NCBI RefSeq assembly: GCF_025989125.1
Contig: NZ_JAPDNR010000001.1
Location: 1,718,301 to 1,782,300, forward strand
Direction of reading: 5' to 3'
DNA from: Chitinophaga nivalis
Lineage (GTDB): Bacteria; Bacteroidota; Bacteroidia; Chitinophagales; Chitinophagaceae
Length of the DNA: 64,000 bases
Positions 1 through 8,994 of this stretch are shown one piece after another. The first letter of the stretch is position 1, and the number at the start of each line of letters is the position of its first letter. The position numbers and the translations under genes are program-made. The notes under the pieces are model-generated. The model searched no databases. It was not told the origin of the DNA and saw only the letters and a program-made list of their open reading frames with translations.

Positions 1-125
1 TAATGGCGCTGACGCAATTAAAATCATCAGTGAGATGGTCAGTTGTACTTGTTTCCCACAAGATTGTTCCCACTGAATCATTAGCTGGTGGGATTTAAGC
101 GTATAATCCATAAATATTATAATAA

Positions 126-320
126 AAATGGATTATAATCCTTAGTAAGCTGAAAGCATATGAGTTTAAATGGAGTAAAACGGAGAAAGTACGTTTTCCT
201 CAGACCTTTACCACTAATTATCCCGAAGCAACCACCCGGATTATTTCTCCTGACAATGTGGAGGATTTTATTGGTATCGAAAAGTATATAACCGCTACCC
301 CCAGGAATTTCCACAAATAA
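126..320 (+). pseudogene. Possible C-terminal remnant of a protein-coding gene
   Basis: The plus frame is open for 64 codons between a TAA at 123-125 and a TAA at 318-320, and it ends 3 bases before a terminator hairpin. The translation is protein-like in composition (it includes IISPDNVEDFIGIEKYI) but has no in-frame ATG. The only nearby ATG, at 128, is in another frame and stops after five codons. It could be a frameshifted small gene, a decayed gene end or chance. I do not recognise the product. Confidence 0.25.
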
Positions 321-323
321 AAA

Positions 324-347
324 GGCGGAGCATTTGCTCCGCCTTTT
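324..347. terminator. Bidirectional intrinsic terminator
   Basis: An 8-bp perfect stem (GGCGGAGC / GCTCCGCC) with a 4-base loop is flanked by A-rich sequence on the left and T-rich sequence on the right, so it can work on both strands. It ends pdhC on the minus strand and any plus-strand transcript coming from the left edge. Confidence 0.8.
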
Positions 348-381
348 CGTATAGCTATTATCGTTAGAGGAATATCCTGCT

Positions 382-2037
382 TTACACCATCATGGTCAGC
401 GGGCTTTCCAGGTAAGCTTTCAGGGTCGCCAGGAAACGGGCGCCTACTGCTCCGTCCACACTTCTGTGGTCGCAGCTCAGGGTCAGTTTCATGATGTTGG
501 CCACTTTCACTTCACCTTTTTCCACAATCGCTGTTTCCTTAATACCGCCTACTGCGAGGATAGCGGAATCCGGTGGATTGATGATGGCGGTGAACTCGTC
601 TATACCCAGCATACCGAGGTTGGATACGGTAAAGGTATTACCGCTGAAATCCTGCGGCTGCAGTTTTTTGTTTTTGGCTTTATCGTACAGCACTTTTGCT
701 TCACTCGCAATCTGGCTCAGTGTTTTCTGATCAGCAAAGCGTACTACCGGCACAATCAGTCCATCTTCGATGGCTACTGCAGAACCGATGTGAATGTGTT
801 TGTTCTGACGGATAAAATCACCCATCCAGCTGCTGTTTACATCCGGATGCTGACGCAGCGCCAGGGAGGCAGCTTTGATCACCATATCGTTGAAGGAAAT
901 CTTCACCGGAGAAACTTCGTTGATGGATTTACGTATTTCCATCGCTTTATCCATATTCACATCTACTTTCAGGTAGAAGTGAGGAGCGGAGAATTTGCTT
1001 TCGCTGAGACGTTTGGCAATAACCGAACGCATTTTGCTTACCGGAATGTCGGTATAACCTTCGCCGGATTGTGCAGCAAATGTGGCGGCAGGTGCGCTGG
1101 CAGCAGGAGCAGCAGCAGTTGTTTGTGCGGCAGCAGGTGCTGGTGCAGCAGCAGCCGGTACAAAACCATCAACATCTTTTTTCACGATACGGCCACCGTC
1201 TCCGGAACCTGTTACCTGTTGGATATCAATACCTTTCTCCTGGGCCAGTTTCTTAGCCAGCGGAGATGCTTTAACACGGCCATCGGCATTACCGGCAGCA
1301 GCAGTTTCGGCAGGAGCGGCAGTAGTAGCAGCGGGTGCAGCTTCCGTAGCAGGTGCTGCTGTAGCAGCAGGAGCACCGTTTTCAGCCGCGAGAATGGCAT
1401 CTACACTGGTACCGGCTTTACCAACAATGGCAATAATACCGTTTACTTTGGCAGCATCGCCTTCTTTTACACCTATATATAACAAAGTGCCATCAGCATA
1501 ACCGATGACTTCCATGGTTGCTTTATCCGTTTCTACTTCAGCCAGTACATCATCACTTTTCACTACGTCGCCTACTTTTTTGTTCCAGGCTACGATTTTT
1601 CCTTCCGTCATGGTATCGCTGAGCAGTGGCATCCGGACAACAGTCGCGTTTTTCAGTGCTTCTTGCAGCGCAGCATCATTTACTGCCGGAGCAGCAGCTG
1701 GTGCAGCGGCCTGCGGTGCAGGGCTGGCAGCGGGTTGCGCCTGTGCAGCTGCCGGAGCAGCGCTGTTATTTCCTTCCAGTAAAGCCGTATAGTCTTCTCC
1801 TGGCTTACCAACAATGGCAATAATTCCGTTAACCTTAGCTGCTTTTCCTTTTTCCACACCAATGTACAACAAGGTCCCTTCCACATAGCCCATCACTTCC
1901 ATTGTTGCCTTGTCAGTTTCCACTTCAGCAATAACATCGTCTGCCTTTACGGTATCGCCCACCTTTTTATGCCATTCCGCAATGACCCCTTCCGTCATCG
2001 TATCACTCAAAAGGGGCATTCTGATAACTTCTGCCAT
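382..2037 (-). CDS. pdhC: Pyruvate dehydrogenase E2, dihydrolipoamide acetyltransferase
   Basis: This is the acetyl-transferring core of the pyruvate dehydrogenase complex. It moves acetyl groups from lipoamide to CoA in the cytoplasm. The 551 residues contain two lipoyl domains (about 1-78 and 131-207), each with the ETDKAT lipoylation motif (Lys43 and about Lys172). Ala/Pro-rich linkers join these to a peripheral subunit-binding domain (about 255-295, ASPLAKKLA and GRIVKKDV). The C-terminal catalytic acyltransferase domain carries the active-site HRSVDG motif. E1 and E3 genes are not adjacent. A consensus promoter lies just upstream (2060-2091). The other 2-oxo-acid dehydrogenase E2 types are possible, but the two-lipoyl layout fits PDH best. 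Confidence 0.95.
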   Translation of the reverse strand: MAEVIRMPLLSDTMTEGVIAEWHKKVGDTVKADDVIAEVETDKATMEVMGYVEGTLLYIGVEKGKAAKVNGIIAIVGKPGEDYTALLEGNNSAAPAAAQAQPAASPAPQAAAPAAAPAVNDAALQEALKNATVVRMPLLSDTMTEGKIVAWNKKVGDVVKSDDVLAEVETDKATMEVIGYADGTLLYIGVKEGDAAKVNGIIAIVGKAGTSVDAILAAENGAPAATAAPATEAAPAATTAAPAETAAAGNADGRVKASPLAKKLAQEKGIDIQQVTGSGDGGRIVKKDVDGFVPAAAAPAPAAAQTTAAAPAASAPAATFAAQSGEGYTDIPVSKMRSVIAKRLSESKFSAPHFYLKVDVNMDKAMEIRKSINEVSPVKISFNDMVIKAASLALRQHPDVNSSWMGDFIRQNKHIHIGSAVAIEDGLIVPVVRFADQKTLSQIASEAKVLYDKAKNKKLQPQDFSGNTFTVSNLGMLGIDEFTAIINPPDSAILAVGGIKETAIVEKGEVKVANIMKLTLSCDHRSVDGAVGARFLATLKAYLESPLTMMV

Positions 2038-2059
2038 AGTGTTTATTCAAAATTTTGCT

Positions 2060-2091
2060 CAAACCTACATGTTTTTGCTCAAAAACGCAAA
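2060..2091 (-). promoter_or_regulatory. Bacteroidota-type promoter of pdhC
   Basis: On the minus strand a TTTG box (2091-2088) is followed after 20 bases by TAGGTTTG (2067-2060), matching the Bacteroidota -33/-7 consensus TTTG / TAnnTTTG. It predicts transcription starting near 2053 and a leader of about 16 bases before the ATG. Confidence 0.6.
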
Positions 2092-2154
2092 GAAGGAATT
2101 GCAAACGGTTTAAAAATGTATATCTATCGTTAATTTAAAATCAGGTACCCAAAA

Positions 2155-4098
2155 CTAAAAGTCTAGCTCCATATTAAGCCTGTCTTTCAGCTCCTTTACC
2201 AGGGGGAATTTCTCCGCCATTTGCTGGAATTGTTCCCTGCTGGAAAGGGGAGCCGGACCAATATCCTGGGTCTGCTGGCTTTCGTCCAGCAACAGGGTGA
2301 GTATAATGGTCGGATTATTGAATTTTTGCTTGAAGAACTCGGAAATCACCAGCTTCTCTTCTTCCATAAACCGGAACTGTACAATGTTCCGGCTGACAAT
2401 ACCAATTTCGGTAGGTGTCAGCAGCTTTAACAGGGCCAGCTGCAGGTTGCTGACTACAGTCATTTTATTGGCCTGCCGGTATTGGTCAATGAATTCCTCC
2501 CAGTACACGTGAATAGCGCCCTGGGTGAGTGGAATGATGGTCGCCTGCGGCGTATCCTGCTGTTTGGCAGCCATGGCCTGCTTCATTGCGGCCAGGCCGG
2601 TGAGTTTGCCTGCTGGTGCGGCTGTAGTAGCTGGTTTGGCAGCCGGGGCACTGACTGGTGCTGTTGGCTGAGCCGGAGCGCTGGTCTGTGGTGCAGTGGT
2701 TGCTACCGGAGGCACCACTGGCGGTGTTACCGGAGCAGCTGGTGGCGGTGTAGCCTCGGCCGGAGCAGGTGTATGGGATGCTGCCACCGGAGGCGCCTGT
2801 ACAGGAGGAACCGGTGGAGTAGCTGTGTTAGTTGTTGATGCAGGTGGAGTAACCGGTGCAGCAGGGGCTGCCGGTTTTTCCGTAACGGGCCGGGCCGCTG
2901 TGGGCTGGGCTGCCGCAGTCCGCAGCTGTTGCGGAGCGGAGCCGTCAGGAACTAATTTTTTTTTTGATACCTCGCCGGTATTGTCATCACTTACCAGGGT
3001 AACTGCCTGCTGGAGATAACAAAGTTTAATCAGCGCCATTTCCACATGCAACCGCTTATTACGCGCCATGCGGTAATTGATCTCGGTTTCATTGAGCAGG
3101 TGCAGGGCTGTAATGAGGTAGGCCGGACTGATCTGGCTGGATAGCTGTTTGTAACGTTCTTTCAGGTTACCGGATACTTCTACCAGGTGTAAGGCCTTCT
3201 CTTCCTTGCACAATAACAGGTTCCGTAAGAATTCTGCCCAGCCGTTCAGGAAATTATCTCCCTCAAATCCTTTCTGTAAAATTTCATCAAATAATAACAG
3301 TGCTGTGGCGATATCTTCCTGTAAAACCGTGTCCATTACCCGGAAAAAGTAATCGTAATCCAGGATGTTCAGGTGTTCCAGGGTATTCTGATAGGTAAGA
3401 TGGCCGCTGGTAAAGCTGACGATTTTATCCAGTGTACTCAGGGAGTCACGCATACAACCATCGGTTTTCTGCGCTACCAGGTGCAAGGCATCTGTATCTG
3501 CCTGGATATTTTCTTTACCACAGATTTCCTGCAGGTGATCTACCGTATCCTGTATGGTAATACGTTTAAAATCAAATATCTGACAACGACTGAGGATCGT
3601 TGGTAATATCTTGTGTTTCTCTGTGGTGGCCAGGATGAAGATAGCATAGGAGGGCGGTTCTTCCAGCGTTTTCAGAAATGCGTTGAAAGCCGAGGAACTC
3701 AGCATGTGTACCTCATCTATGATATAGATCTTGTATTTACCTGCCTGCGGAGAAAAACGTACCTGCTCCACCAGGGTCCTGATATCATCTACCGAGTTGT
3801 TAGACGCGGCATCCAGCTCGTGAATATTAAACGAACTTCCTTCGTTGAAGGATTTACAGGAATGACATTCGTTACAGGCTTCCCCGTCTGGTTGCAGGTT
3901 TTCGCAGTTGATAGTTTTTGCCAGAATACGGGCACAGGTAGTTTTTCCCACCCCCCGTGGTCCGCAAAACAGGAAGGCATGTGCCAGCTGGTGATTGCGG
4001 ATGGCGTTTTTAAGGGTGGTAGTAATGTGTGCCTGTCCGACTACTGTTGAAAAGTTTTGTGGACGGTATTTCCGGGCTGAAACGATAAAATTCTCCAT
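2155..4098 (-). CDS. dnaX: DNA polymerase III subunit gamma/tau
   Basis: This is the clamp-loader ATPase of the replicative polymerase. The 647 residues begin with an AAA+ domain: Walker A GPRGVGKTT at 46-54, then four zinc-binding cysteines between about 65 and 81 (CENLQ... CNECHSC), Walker B with DEVHML, and the sensor SRC motif. Domain III follows, then a long Pro/Ala/Thr-rich linker (about 385-505) typical of tau, and a C-terminal tau domain. I saw no A-rich slippage site that would clearly produce a shorter gamma form. The gene lies 117 bases upstream of pdhC, which has its own promoter. Confidence 0.96.
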   Translation of the reverse strand: MENFIVSARKYRPQNFSTVVGQAHITTTLKNAIRNHQLAHAFLFCGPRGVGKTTCARILAKTINCENLQPDGEACNECHSCKSFNEGSSFNIHELDAASNNSVDDIRTLVEQVRFSPQAGKYKIYIIDEVHMLSSSAFNAFLKTLEEPPSYAIFILATTEKHKILPTILSRCQIFDFKRITIQDTVDHLQEICGKENIQADTDALHLVAQKTDGCMRDSLSTLDKIVSFTSGHLTYQNTLEHLNILDYDYFFRVMDTVLQEDIATALLLFDEILQKGFEGDNFLNGWAEFLRNLLLCKEEKALHLVEVSGNLKERYKQLSSQISPAYLITALHLLNETEINYRMARNKRLHVEMALIKLCYLQQAVTLVSDDNTGEVSKKKLVPDGSAPQQLRTAAAQPTAARPVTEKPAAPAAPVTPPASTTNTATPPVPPVQAPPVAASHTPAPAEATPPPAAPVTPPVVPPVATTAPQTSAPAQPTAPVSAPAAKPATTAAPAGKLTGLAAMKQAMAAKQQDTPQATIIPLTQGAIHVYWEEFIDQYRQANKMTVVSNLQLALLKLLTPTEIGIVSRNIVQFRFMEEEKLVISEFFKQKFNNPTIILTLLLDESQQTQDIGPAPLSSREQFQQMAEKFPLVKELKDRLNMELDF

Positions 4099-4185
4099 AT
4101 GACTGCTACGCTTTCGCGAGGGCCGAAAATACGCACAAATTCAGTAAGAGAAAAATGCAGGGACCGACCCCGCGCCAGCAGCGGA

Positions 4186-6300
4186 TTAGCTGCCCGGTTC
4201 CAAAGCCAGGATAAATTCCAGATAAGACCTTTTTAACAAGATGATACCATTGTTGTAATGTTCGAGGATGAGAGAACTCATTTCATGCAGTTCTTTGATG
4301 GCAGGATAATCGGGTACCGTATTCCGGCTGAATACGGGCACTTTATGCCGGAAGGTGATCATCTGCCGGTTAATGTCCGGTGGAAATGTATCACAGATAT
4401 CCGTATGCATGACCATATCGCCCACCATGTTCCGGAAGTGGTGGCTTTCAGTAGATAGTTCCTCCAGGCAGGGCTGCAGGATCGCTGTTTGGCGTATACT
4501 GATATTAAACAACCTGCTGATACAGTCAATCAGCCGGATTACCTGATTACCCAGTAACCCGCTGTTTTGCTGATGTTGCAGGATCTGATGGTATTGGTGC
4601 TCCAGCTGCTGCAAGGTTTCCCTGCTTTTAAGACCCGCGCGGTAGCAGTGATAGTGGAAGGCCAGCTGGTCGTGTTGTAACAGCCAGGTTTGCTCTGCAG
4701 CTACCTGTACGTGAAGTTGCTGCGCCAGCAGACTTGCCTGCGGAGCGGGGTATTTGATACCGTCGAATTCAAAGTACCGGGTCGTAAACTGTCCGGATGC
4801 AATAGCCTGTAATGTCTCTGCGTCCTGTTGATTGCGGTAGAAAGCACGCATCCGGAATACTATATCCGGATGATACAAGGCGTGAAAGGTCAGCGTGGTT
4901 GTTTCCGCAGGGAGCAGCGTTGGGTCTGTCACCGCTGCTATAGGCGGAAAAGAACGGTTATCATAATAATCGTTAAACGGTCTGGGATATTCGTATAACC
5001 GGTGACGTTGGGCCAGTTCGGCAATAAATGCGGCCGGCGGAAAAAGAGTCAACGGCTCATCCGGCGCCAGGAAAGTATAGAGCTGGGCCGTTACTTCTTC
5101 TTGCAGGTGCTCTGGTTCATCAAACAGCAGCCAGGCGCTGGCTACAGCCTGTTCACACGATACATTGGCCGCCAGGTACCGGGCTTCCCGGGCCTCCCGG
5201 GTAGGATGACTGGTCCATTGATCCCGGAACTGTACCCGGCTTTTCAGAAACGAATGAAAATAAGTATCGGTGATGACCGGCAGTCCTCCGGCATCCGGCA
5301 ACAGGTGATGCTGCCGCGCGTAATAGGTCATCAGCTCCCGTTGTGCCGTAAACACATTGGGAAAACGTAAGGCCCGTTCTGCCAGTTCAGGTATTTTATG
5401 TAAACAATAATCCAGGCAGTGACTCCCCATTTCCATCCTGCGGATACTACTTACTGCTGCCTCGGTACCGGCAAGAGATACGGCCAGCGTATCTGCCTGT
5501 AAAGCCATCTCCCGGCTCAGCGCCTGATATTGGCGGTTAAACAGCTGATATATTTTTCTAAGCAGGTATTGCATGCCGCTGATCACACCGGTGGTAATGT
5601 GCAGGAAAAAACTGAATAAACCACTACCGGCCTGCCATCTGCTGACAAGCATTTGCCAGCTGTCGTTCTCGTACAGTAAATGATACAGACGTTTGTTCAA
5701 CAGGTATATATAGCTGGCAGGGTTGACCGTATGGTGGGAAAAGAACCCGAATTCATGCGCCAGCGCCATTTTAAACTCACTGATATTAACGCAGTTGACG
5801 AGTCCCAATCCTATTTCAAGATGCTGGCGTACCGGCAGAAAAATGCTCAGAAAACCGGAGCGATAACACATGGAGGCGCTAACATCCGGTACTACAAATA
5901 TTTTCCGGGGAAAGCTGATGTGACTATCTTTTACCAGTTGCCGGATAAAGTCAAATAACCGGGGATGATGACGGGCACTGATCTCGGTGCGGTAAGTATG
6001 CGTAGCCGCAGGCGGGTGGAAGAGAAAAGTCAGCAGAAAAAACAGCACCATACCTCCCAGTAATATCATGACGCCGGAAAGGAGGGCTGTCAGTACTTTC
6101 GGATTGGCCCGGAACAACAGGATGCCTCCGGCTATACAAGCTGCAGATAAGGTGACAGCAGCGGCCAGTAATATTACATATAGCAGGAAGAACAAGATCA
6201 CGCAACTGATGACTTTTATAGTCTTTCGCCTGAACTGCGGAGTAGTAGTCATGGGGATTGCGCGCACATGCCTCGGGCTCCCGGGATATAAGTTGGTCAT
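4186..6300 (-). CDS. M48-like membrane protein with degenerate metallopeptidase site
   Basis: The 704-residue protein has hydrophobic segments near residues 27-58 and 70-95 and then a domain resembling M48 (HtpX/Ste24-like) metallopeptidases. The expected zinc motif HExxH reads HEFGF at 182-186, so the second ligand His is Phe. The third-ligand motif, normally ExxAD, reads ALQAD at 266-270, so the Glu is Ala. Both changes are clear in the DNA. The protein is therefore probably not an active zinc protease and may be a scaffold or binding protein. Met17 (ATG at 6252) is an alternative start that would place the first membrane segment nearer the N-terminus. Terminator-like sequence separates it from the acyltransferase gene upstream. 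Confidence 0.75.
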   Translation of the reverse strand: MTNLYPGSPRHVRAIPMTTTPQFRRKTIKVISCVILFFLLYVILLAAAVTLSAACIAGGILLFRANPKVLTALLSGVMILLGGMVLFFLLTFLFHPPAATHTYRTEISARHHPRLFDFIRQLVKDSHISFPRKIFVVPDVSASMCYRSGFLSIFLPVRQHLEIGLGLVNCVNISEFKMALAHEFGFFSHHTVNPASYIYLLNKRLYHLLYENDSWQMLVSRWQAGSGLFSFFLHITTGVISGMQYLLRKIYQLFNRQYQALSREMALQADTLAVSLAGTEAAVSSIRRMEMGSHCLDYCLHKIPELAERALRFPNVFTAQRELMTYYARQHHLLPDAGGLPVITDTYFHSFLKSRVQFRDQWTSHPTREAREARYLAANVSCEQAVASAWLLFDEPEHLQEEVTAQLYTFLAPDEPLTLFPPAAFIAELAQRHRLYEYPRPFNDYYDNRSFPPIAAVTDPTLLPAETTTLTFHALYHPDIVFRMRAFYRNQQDAETLQAIASGQFTTRYFEFDGIKYPAPQASLLAQQLHVQVAAEQTWLLQHDQLAFHYHCYRAGLKSRETLQQLEHQYHQILQHQQNSGLLGNQVIRLIDCISRLFNISIRQTAILQPCLEELSTESHHFRNMVGDMVMHTDICDTFPPDINRQMITFRHKVPVFSRNTVPDYPAIKELHEMSSLILEHYNNGIILLKRSYLEFILALEPGS

Positions 6301-6472
6301 GACATCATACCAGGTTTAGATAATAATCGTTGCAAAAGGGATCTAAATATATCGAATATCCGGTAATTTATTGATAGGCTGCCTGCCGGGAAAGGAAGCG
6401 GGTAGAAGCGTTTAGCGGGATTAACGCTTTAAATCATACTGTTAGGTGGTCGGATACCGGAATAAAAAAAAC

Positions 6473-6513
6473 AAAAGCAGCGTGAAATCCGGTAAGCCGG
6501 GTACGCTGCTTTT
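6473..6513. terminator. Bidirectional intrinsic terminator
   Basis: The arms AGCAGCGT (6476-6483) and ACGCTGCT (6503-6510) enclose a smaller CCGG/CCGG hairpin and are flanked by A-rich sequence on one side and T-rich on the other. It lies just after the stop of the minus-strand YghO-like gene. Confidence 0.75.
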
Positions 6514-6542
6514 TTATAAATGGAAAGTATGACTGTATTTTA

Positions 6543-7709
6543 TTAGGATACCATGGGATGCCTTTCATATGGAGCGGAGCGGTCAAACAGGTACCGGTAG
6601 GTGGTCAGCTGCCGCGAAGGCGCTCCTCCCAGACTTTCTGCAACATTCAGCATCTTGGGATTAAAATCACCGATCCACTGCATTTCAAACTCCAGGTAAG
6701 GGCTGGTGTCCCCTTGCATGTACCGGGCACCTTCGATGATGATATAGGCATCCACTCCTTTTCCCTGAAATTCAGGGGCCACACCGAAAATTATCCCTAC
6801 GGTTTTGTTATTGCTGCGGATGATTTTGTGCCAGAGGAAGATCAGTTTCTGTAACAGACCAAACTGGCCGTTCATGTGTTTCAGGTACTGGTTCAGATCC
6901 GGTAGATTCAGCCAGATGGCTATAGGCTCATTGTTGTGGTAGGCAAACCAGGCTATCTTTTCATCCAGCAGTGGTTTCATTTGTTTAAAGAGACTAAAAG
7001 CCTGCACCTTGCTCATCTCTTTTCCTCCGTCATGCTGCGCCCAGGCTTTGTTATACACGATACTGAAATCAGTGGCAAATTTTTCCAGTTCACTTTTCCG
7101 TAAATGCCGGGCACTGAAAGCCGGATCCTGTGCAATGAGCGCATGTCTGGCAGTGAATTTTTCCTGCAAAGGCGTTTTGAGAGGCATCCCATAACAGATC
7201 TGGTTGAAATACAGCTGGAAGCCATATGTTTCAAAGAGCTGTACATAATAGGGCGGATTGAAATTCATGCCATATAAAGGTTCATGATATCCTTTGGTTA
7301 ATAGTCCCCACCAGTTATTGCGTTCGCCGAAGTTGATAGGGCCATCCATCGCCTGCATCCCTCTTTCCTGTAACCACTGTCTGGCCGTGTCAAATAAAAG
7401 GTTGGCGGTTTGCTGATCATTTACACAATCAAAAAAACCAATACCACCTACCGGCACTTTATCTCCCTTATTTTTATATTTTTTATTGACAAAAGCGGCT
7501 ATTCTGCCCAGATATTTCCCTTGTTCATCCTTTAATATCCATCTGATGCATTCTCCATGTCTGAAGGCTTTGTTAGTATCCGGATTAAATACCCCATTGA
7601 TATCTTTGTCGAAAGGTCTTATCCATCCGGGTACATCTTTATTCAAGGTAACATGGACGTCCAGAAATTGCCGTGCTGTTTGTTCGTTATTTACAGTAAT
7701 CAATTGCAT
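6543..7709 (-). CDS. YghO-like GNAT-fold acyltransferase
   Basis: The 388-residue protein resembles the YghO family, large GNAT-related proteins of unknown substrate. Visible family features are an N-terminal segment ending in a GRIAAF strand (about residues 69-74), a GFFDC motif, a DGPINFGERNNWWGLL stretch and an NPPYY motif, followed by a second GNAT-like half with VAPEFQGKGVDAYII, which resembles the acetyl-CoA-binding motif. It is probably cytoplasmic. A -7 promoter element lies 20 bases before the start. The catalytic role is inferred from fold only. Confidence 0.8.
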   Translation of the reverse strand: MQLITVNNEQTARQFLDVHVTLNKDVPGWIRPFDKDINGVFNPDTNKAFRHGECIRWILKDEQGKYLGRIAAFVNKKYKNKGDKVPVGGIGFFDCVNDQQTANLLFDTARQWLQERGMQAMDGPINFGERNNWWGLLTKGYHEPLYGMNFNPPYYVQLFETYGFQLYFNQICYGMPLKTPLQEKFTARHALIAQDPAFSARHLRKSELEKFATDFSIVYNKAWAQHDGGKEMSKVQAFSLFKQMKPLLDEKIAWFAYHNNEPIAIWLNLPDLNQYLKHMNGQFGLLQKLIFLWHKIIRSNNKTVGIIFGVAPEFQGKGVDAYIIIEGARYMQGDTSPYLEFEMQWIGDFNPKMLNVAESLGGAPSRQLTTYRYLFDRSAPYERHPMVS

Positions 7710-7720
7710 TGTAACCTGAC

Positions 7721-7736
7721 CATTTGTACAAATGTA
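7721..7736. promoter_or_regulatory. Promoter -7 element overlapping a 14-bp palindrome
   Basis: The minus strand carries TACATTTG (7736-7729), a perfect match to TAnnTTTG, for the YghO-like gene. It overlaps a perfect palindrome CATTTGTACAAATG (7721-7734) in the 69-base gap between two divergent genes. No good -33 TTG was found at 19-21 bases, so the promoter call is moderate. Confidence 0.45.
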
Positions 7737-7778
7737 GAAAAAAAGTGTATTGGCATCATTTTTTCAGGAAAGCTTTCT

Positions 7779-8387
7779 ATGAAACGCCCATATCTTTATT
7801 CTGTCATATTATTGGTCATTATTATCCTTATAAGTATCGGCTATTGCCAGCAACAACGCCAGATGCGCCGCATTGGTGCCGAAAATCAGCGACTCTGGAA
7901 CGAAAACCGCGACCTGCGTAAACAGGTAGAGCAGGCGAGTGCTGTAACTTCGCAGATTACCAACCGGCAGGATATCCGGCAACGGTCTGCCGGGCAGTTC
8001 ATTGAACGTCGTTCTTACTACCGCCGTAACTGGCAGCAGTTTATTGCTGCTACTGCCGGCGATTACCGCACAGGATTATTGGGTGGTATCAGAAACCTGG
8101 AAATAATCGTTCGTAATCAAACAGAATACCCGCTGGATAATGTAATGGTAAAGGTGGAATACCTGAAAAATAATAATGAACTGTTTAAAACAGAACAATA
8201 CACCATCAGTAATATTCCGGAGAAAGGGGTGCGTACAATTACTGCTTCCAATAGCCGTAAAGGCAGTAAGGTACAGGTAAAGCTGATGAGTATTACCAGT
8301 CAGGCCATGAACTTTTGCTGGGCGGTAAGCAAGCCGGCTCCCGCTGGGAACCCCGATCCTTTTGAATGTGTGCCGTCTGCGAAATAG
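7779..8387 (+). CDS. Membrane-anchored protein with coiled coil and FxLYD-like domain
   Basis: The product has 202 residues starting at ATG 7779. The frame is open further upstream, but that part overlaps the divergent gene and its promoter. A single N-terminal membrane segment (about 5-22) is followed by a polar coiled-coil-like stretch rich in Gln/Arg/Glu (about 23-50). The C-terminal half (about 105-175: LEIIVRNQTEYPLDNVMVKV... KGVRTI) resembles FxLYD/beta-sandwich domains. It is probably anchored in the inner membrane with its domain outside. The function is unknown. Confidence 0.75.
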   Translation: MKRPYLYSVILLVIIILISIGYCQQQRQMRRIGAENQRLWNENRDLRKQVEQASAVTSQITNRQDIRQRSAGQFIERRSYYRRNWQQFIAATAGDYRTGLLGGIRNLEIIVRNQTEYPLDNVMVKVEYLKNNNELFKTEQYTISNIPEKGVRTITASNSRKGSKVQVKLMSITSQAMNFCWAVSKPAPAGNPDPFECVPSAK

Positions 8388-8406
8388 AATCATTAGCTTT
8401 GCCGGC

Positions 8407-8919
8407 ATGATTCAGTTAGTGTCTGTTACGGAAGCAAATGAAGCCGTGTACAATTTATTTGAAGCCGCTTTTCCCATCGAAGAGCGGAGGCCATGGGATA
8501 AACAATTGCATTTAATGGCCATCGGAGAATTGCGCTTGTTGCATATTCTGAAAGATGATGTATTTGCAGGATTTGTGTTCTACTGGGAACTCCCCGATTT
8601 TTGTTTTATCGACTATTTTGCTATTCTGCCCGCAGCGCGTGGTGGTGGCTCGGGCACGCAGGTAATGCAGTTGCTGGAGCAACGATTTAGTCACATTGTA
8701 TTGGAGGTAGAACCGCCACTAACGGAGGAGGCTGTACGTCGTATCGGATTCTATGAACGATTGGGCTACCAGACTTTTCCCCAGCTATACCATCAGCCAC
8801 CGCATCATGCACACCTGCCGCCGCTGGAGCTGCGGCTCATGCAAAAAGGGATGTCATCTACCGATGCGGCTTTTCAGGAAATCAAAGATCAGCTGTATAA
8901 AAATATCTATAGTAAGTAA
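8407..8919 (+). CDS. GNAT family N-acetyltransferase
   Basis: The 170-residue protein has a GNAT fold. The acetyl-CoA-binding motif A is visible as FAILPAARGGGSGTQVMQ, followed by a VEPP segment and the FYERLGYQ motif near the C-terminal end of the fold. The ATG at 8407 was chosen because the upstream in-frame ATG at 8362 lies inside the preceding gene. The 19-base gap after that gene suggests co-transcription. The substrate is unknown. Confidence 0.85.
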   Translation: MIQLVSVTEANEAVYNLFEAAFPIEERRPWDKQLHLMAIGELRLLHILKDDVFAGFVFYWELPDFCFIDYFAILPAARGGGSGTQVMQLLEQRFSHIVLEVEPPLTEEAVRRIGFYERLGYQTFPQLYHQPPHHAHLPPLELRLMQKGMSSTDAAFQEIKDQLYKNIYSK

Positions 8920-8923
8920 AAAA

Positions 8924-8971
8924 CATAAAGAGAAAGGGGAAGCGAGTTACCGCTTCCCCTTTCTCTTTATG
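8924..8971. terminator. Bidirectional terminator with a 21-bp stem
   Basis: A perfect 21-bp inverted repeat (8924-8944 and 8951-8971) has a 6-base loop and lies between convergent genes ending at 8919 and 8995. The stem itself includes the A- and T-rich tracts needed for termination in either direction. Confidence 0.85.
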
Positions 8972-8994
8972 GATAGCCTGCGTCAGGCGTGTTG

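Larger units (their letters stand above)
1..381. other. Left-edge intergenic stretch
   Basis: No convincing intact gene lies here. A plus-strand frame open from the left edge ends with TGA at 74-76 and could be the tail of a gene outside the window, but it is only 24 codons. A second open stretch at 126-320 and a strong bidirectional hairpin at 324-343 are listed separately. The hairpin supports the idea that a plus-strand transcript ends here. Confidence 0.4.

Noticed and set aside
117..314. Minus-strand frame of 65 codons at the left edge
   Set aside because: No domain or start support, and it lies opposite the more protein-like plus frame.
466..1482. Long plus-strand frame of 338 codons opposite pdhC
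   Set aside because: It is antisense to a clear E2 gene. Its Cys/Ser/Arg-rich composition comes from Ala/Pro codons on the other strand.
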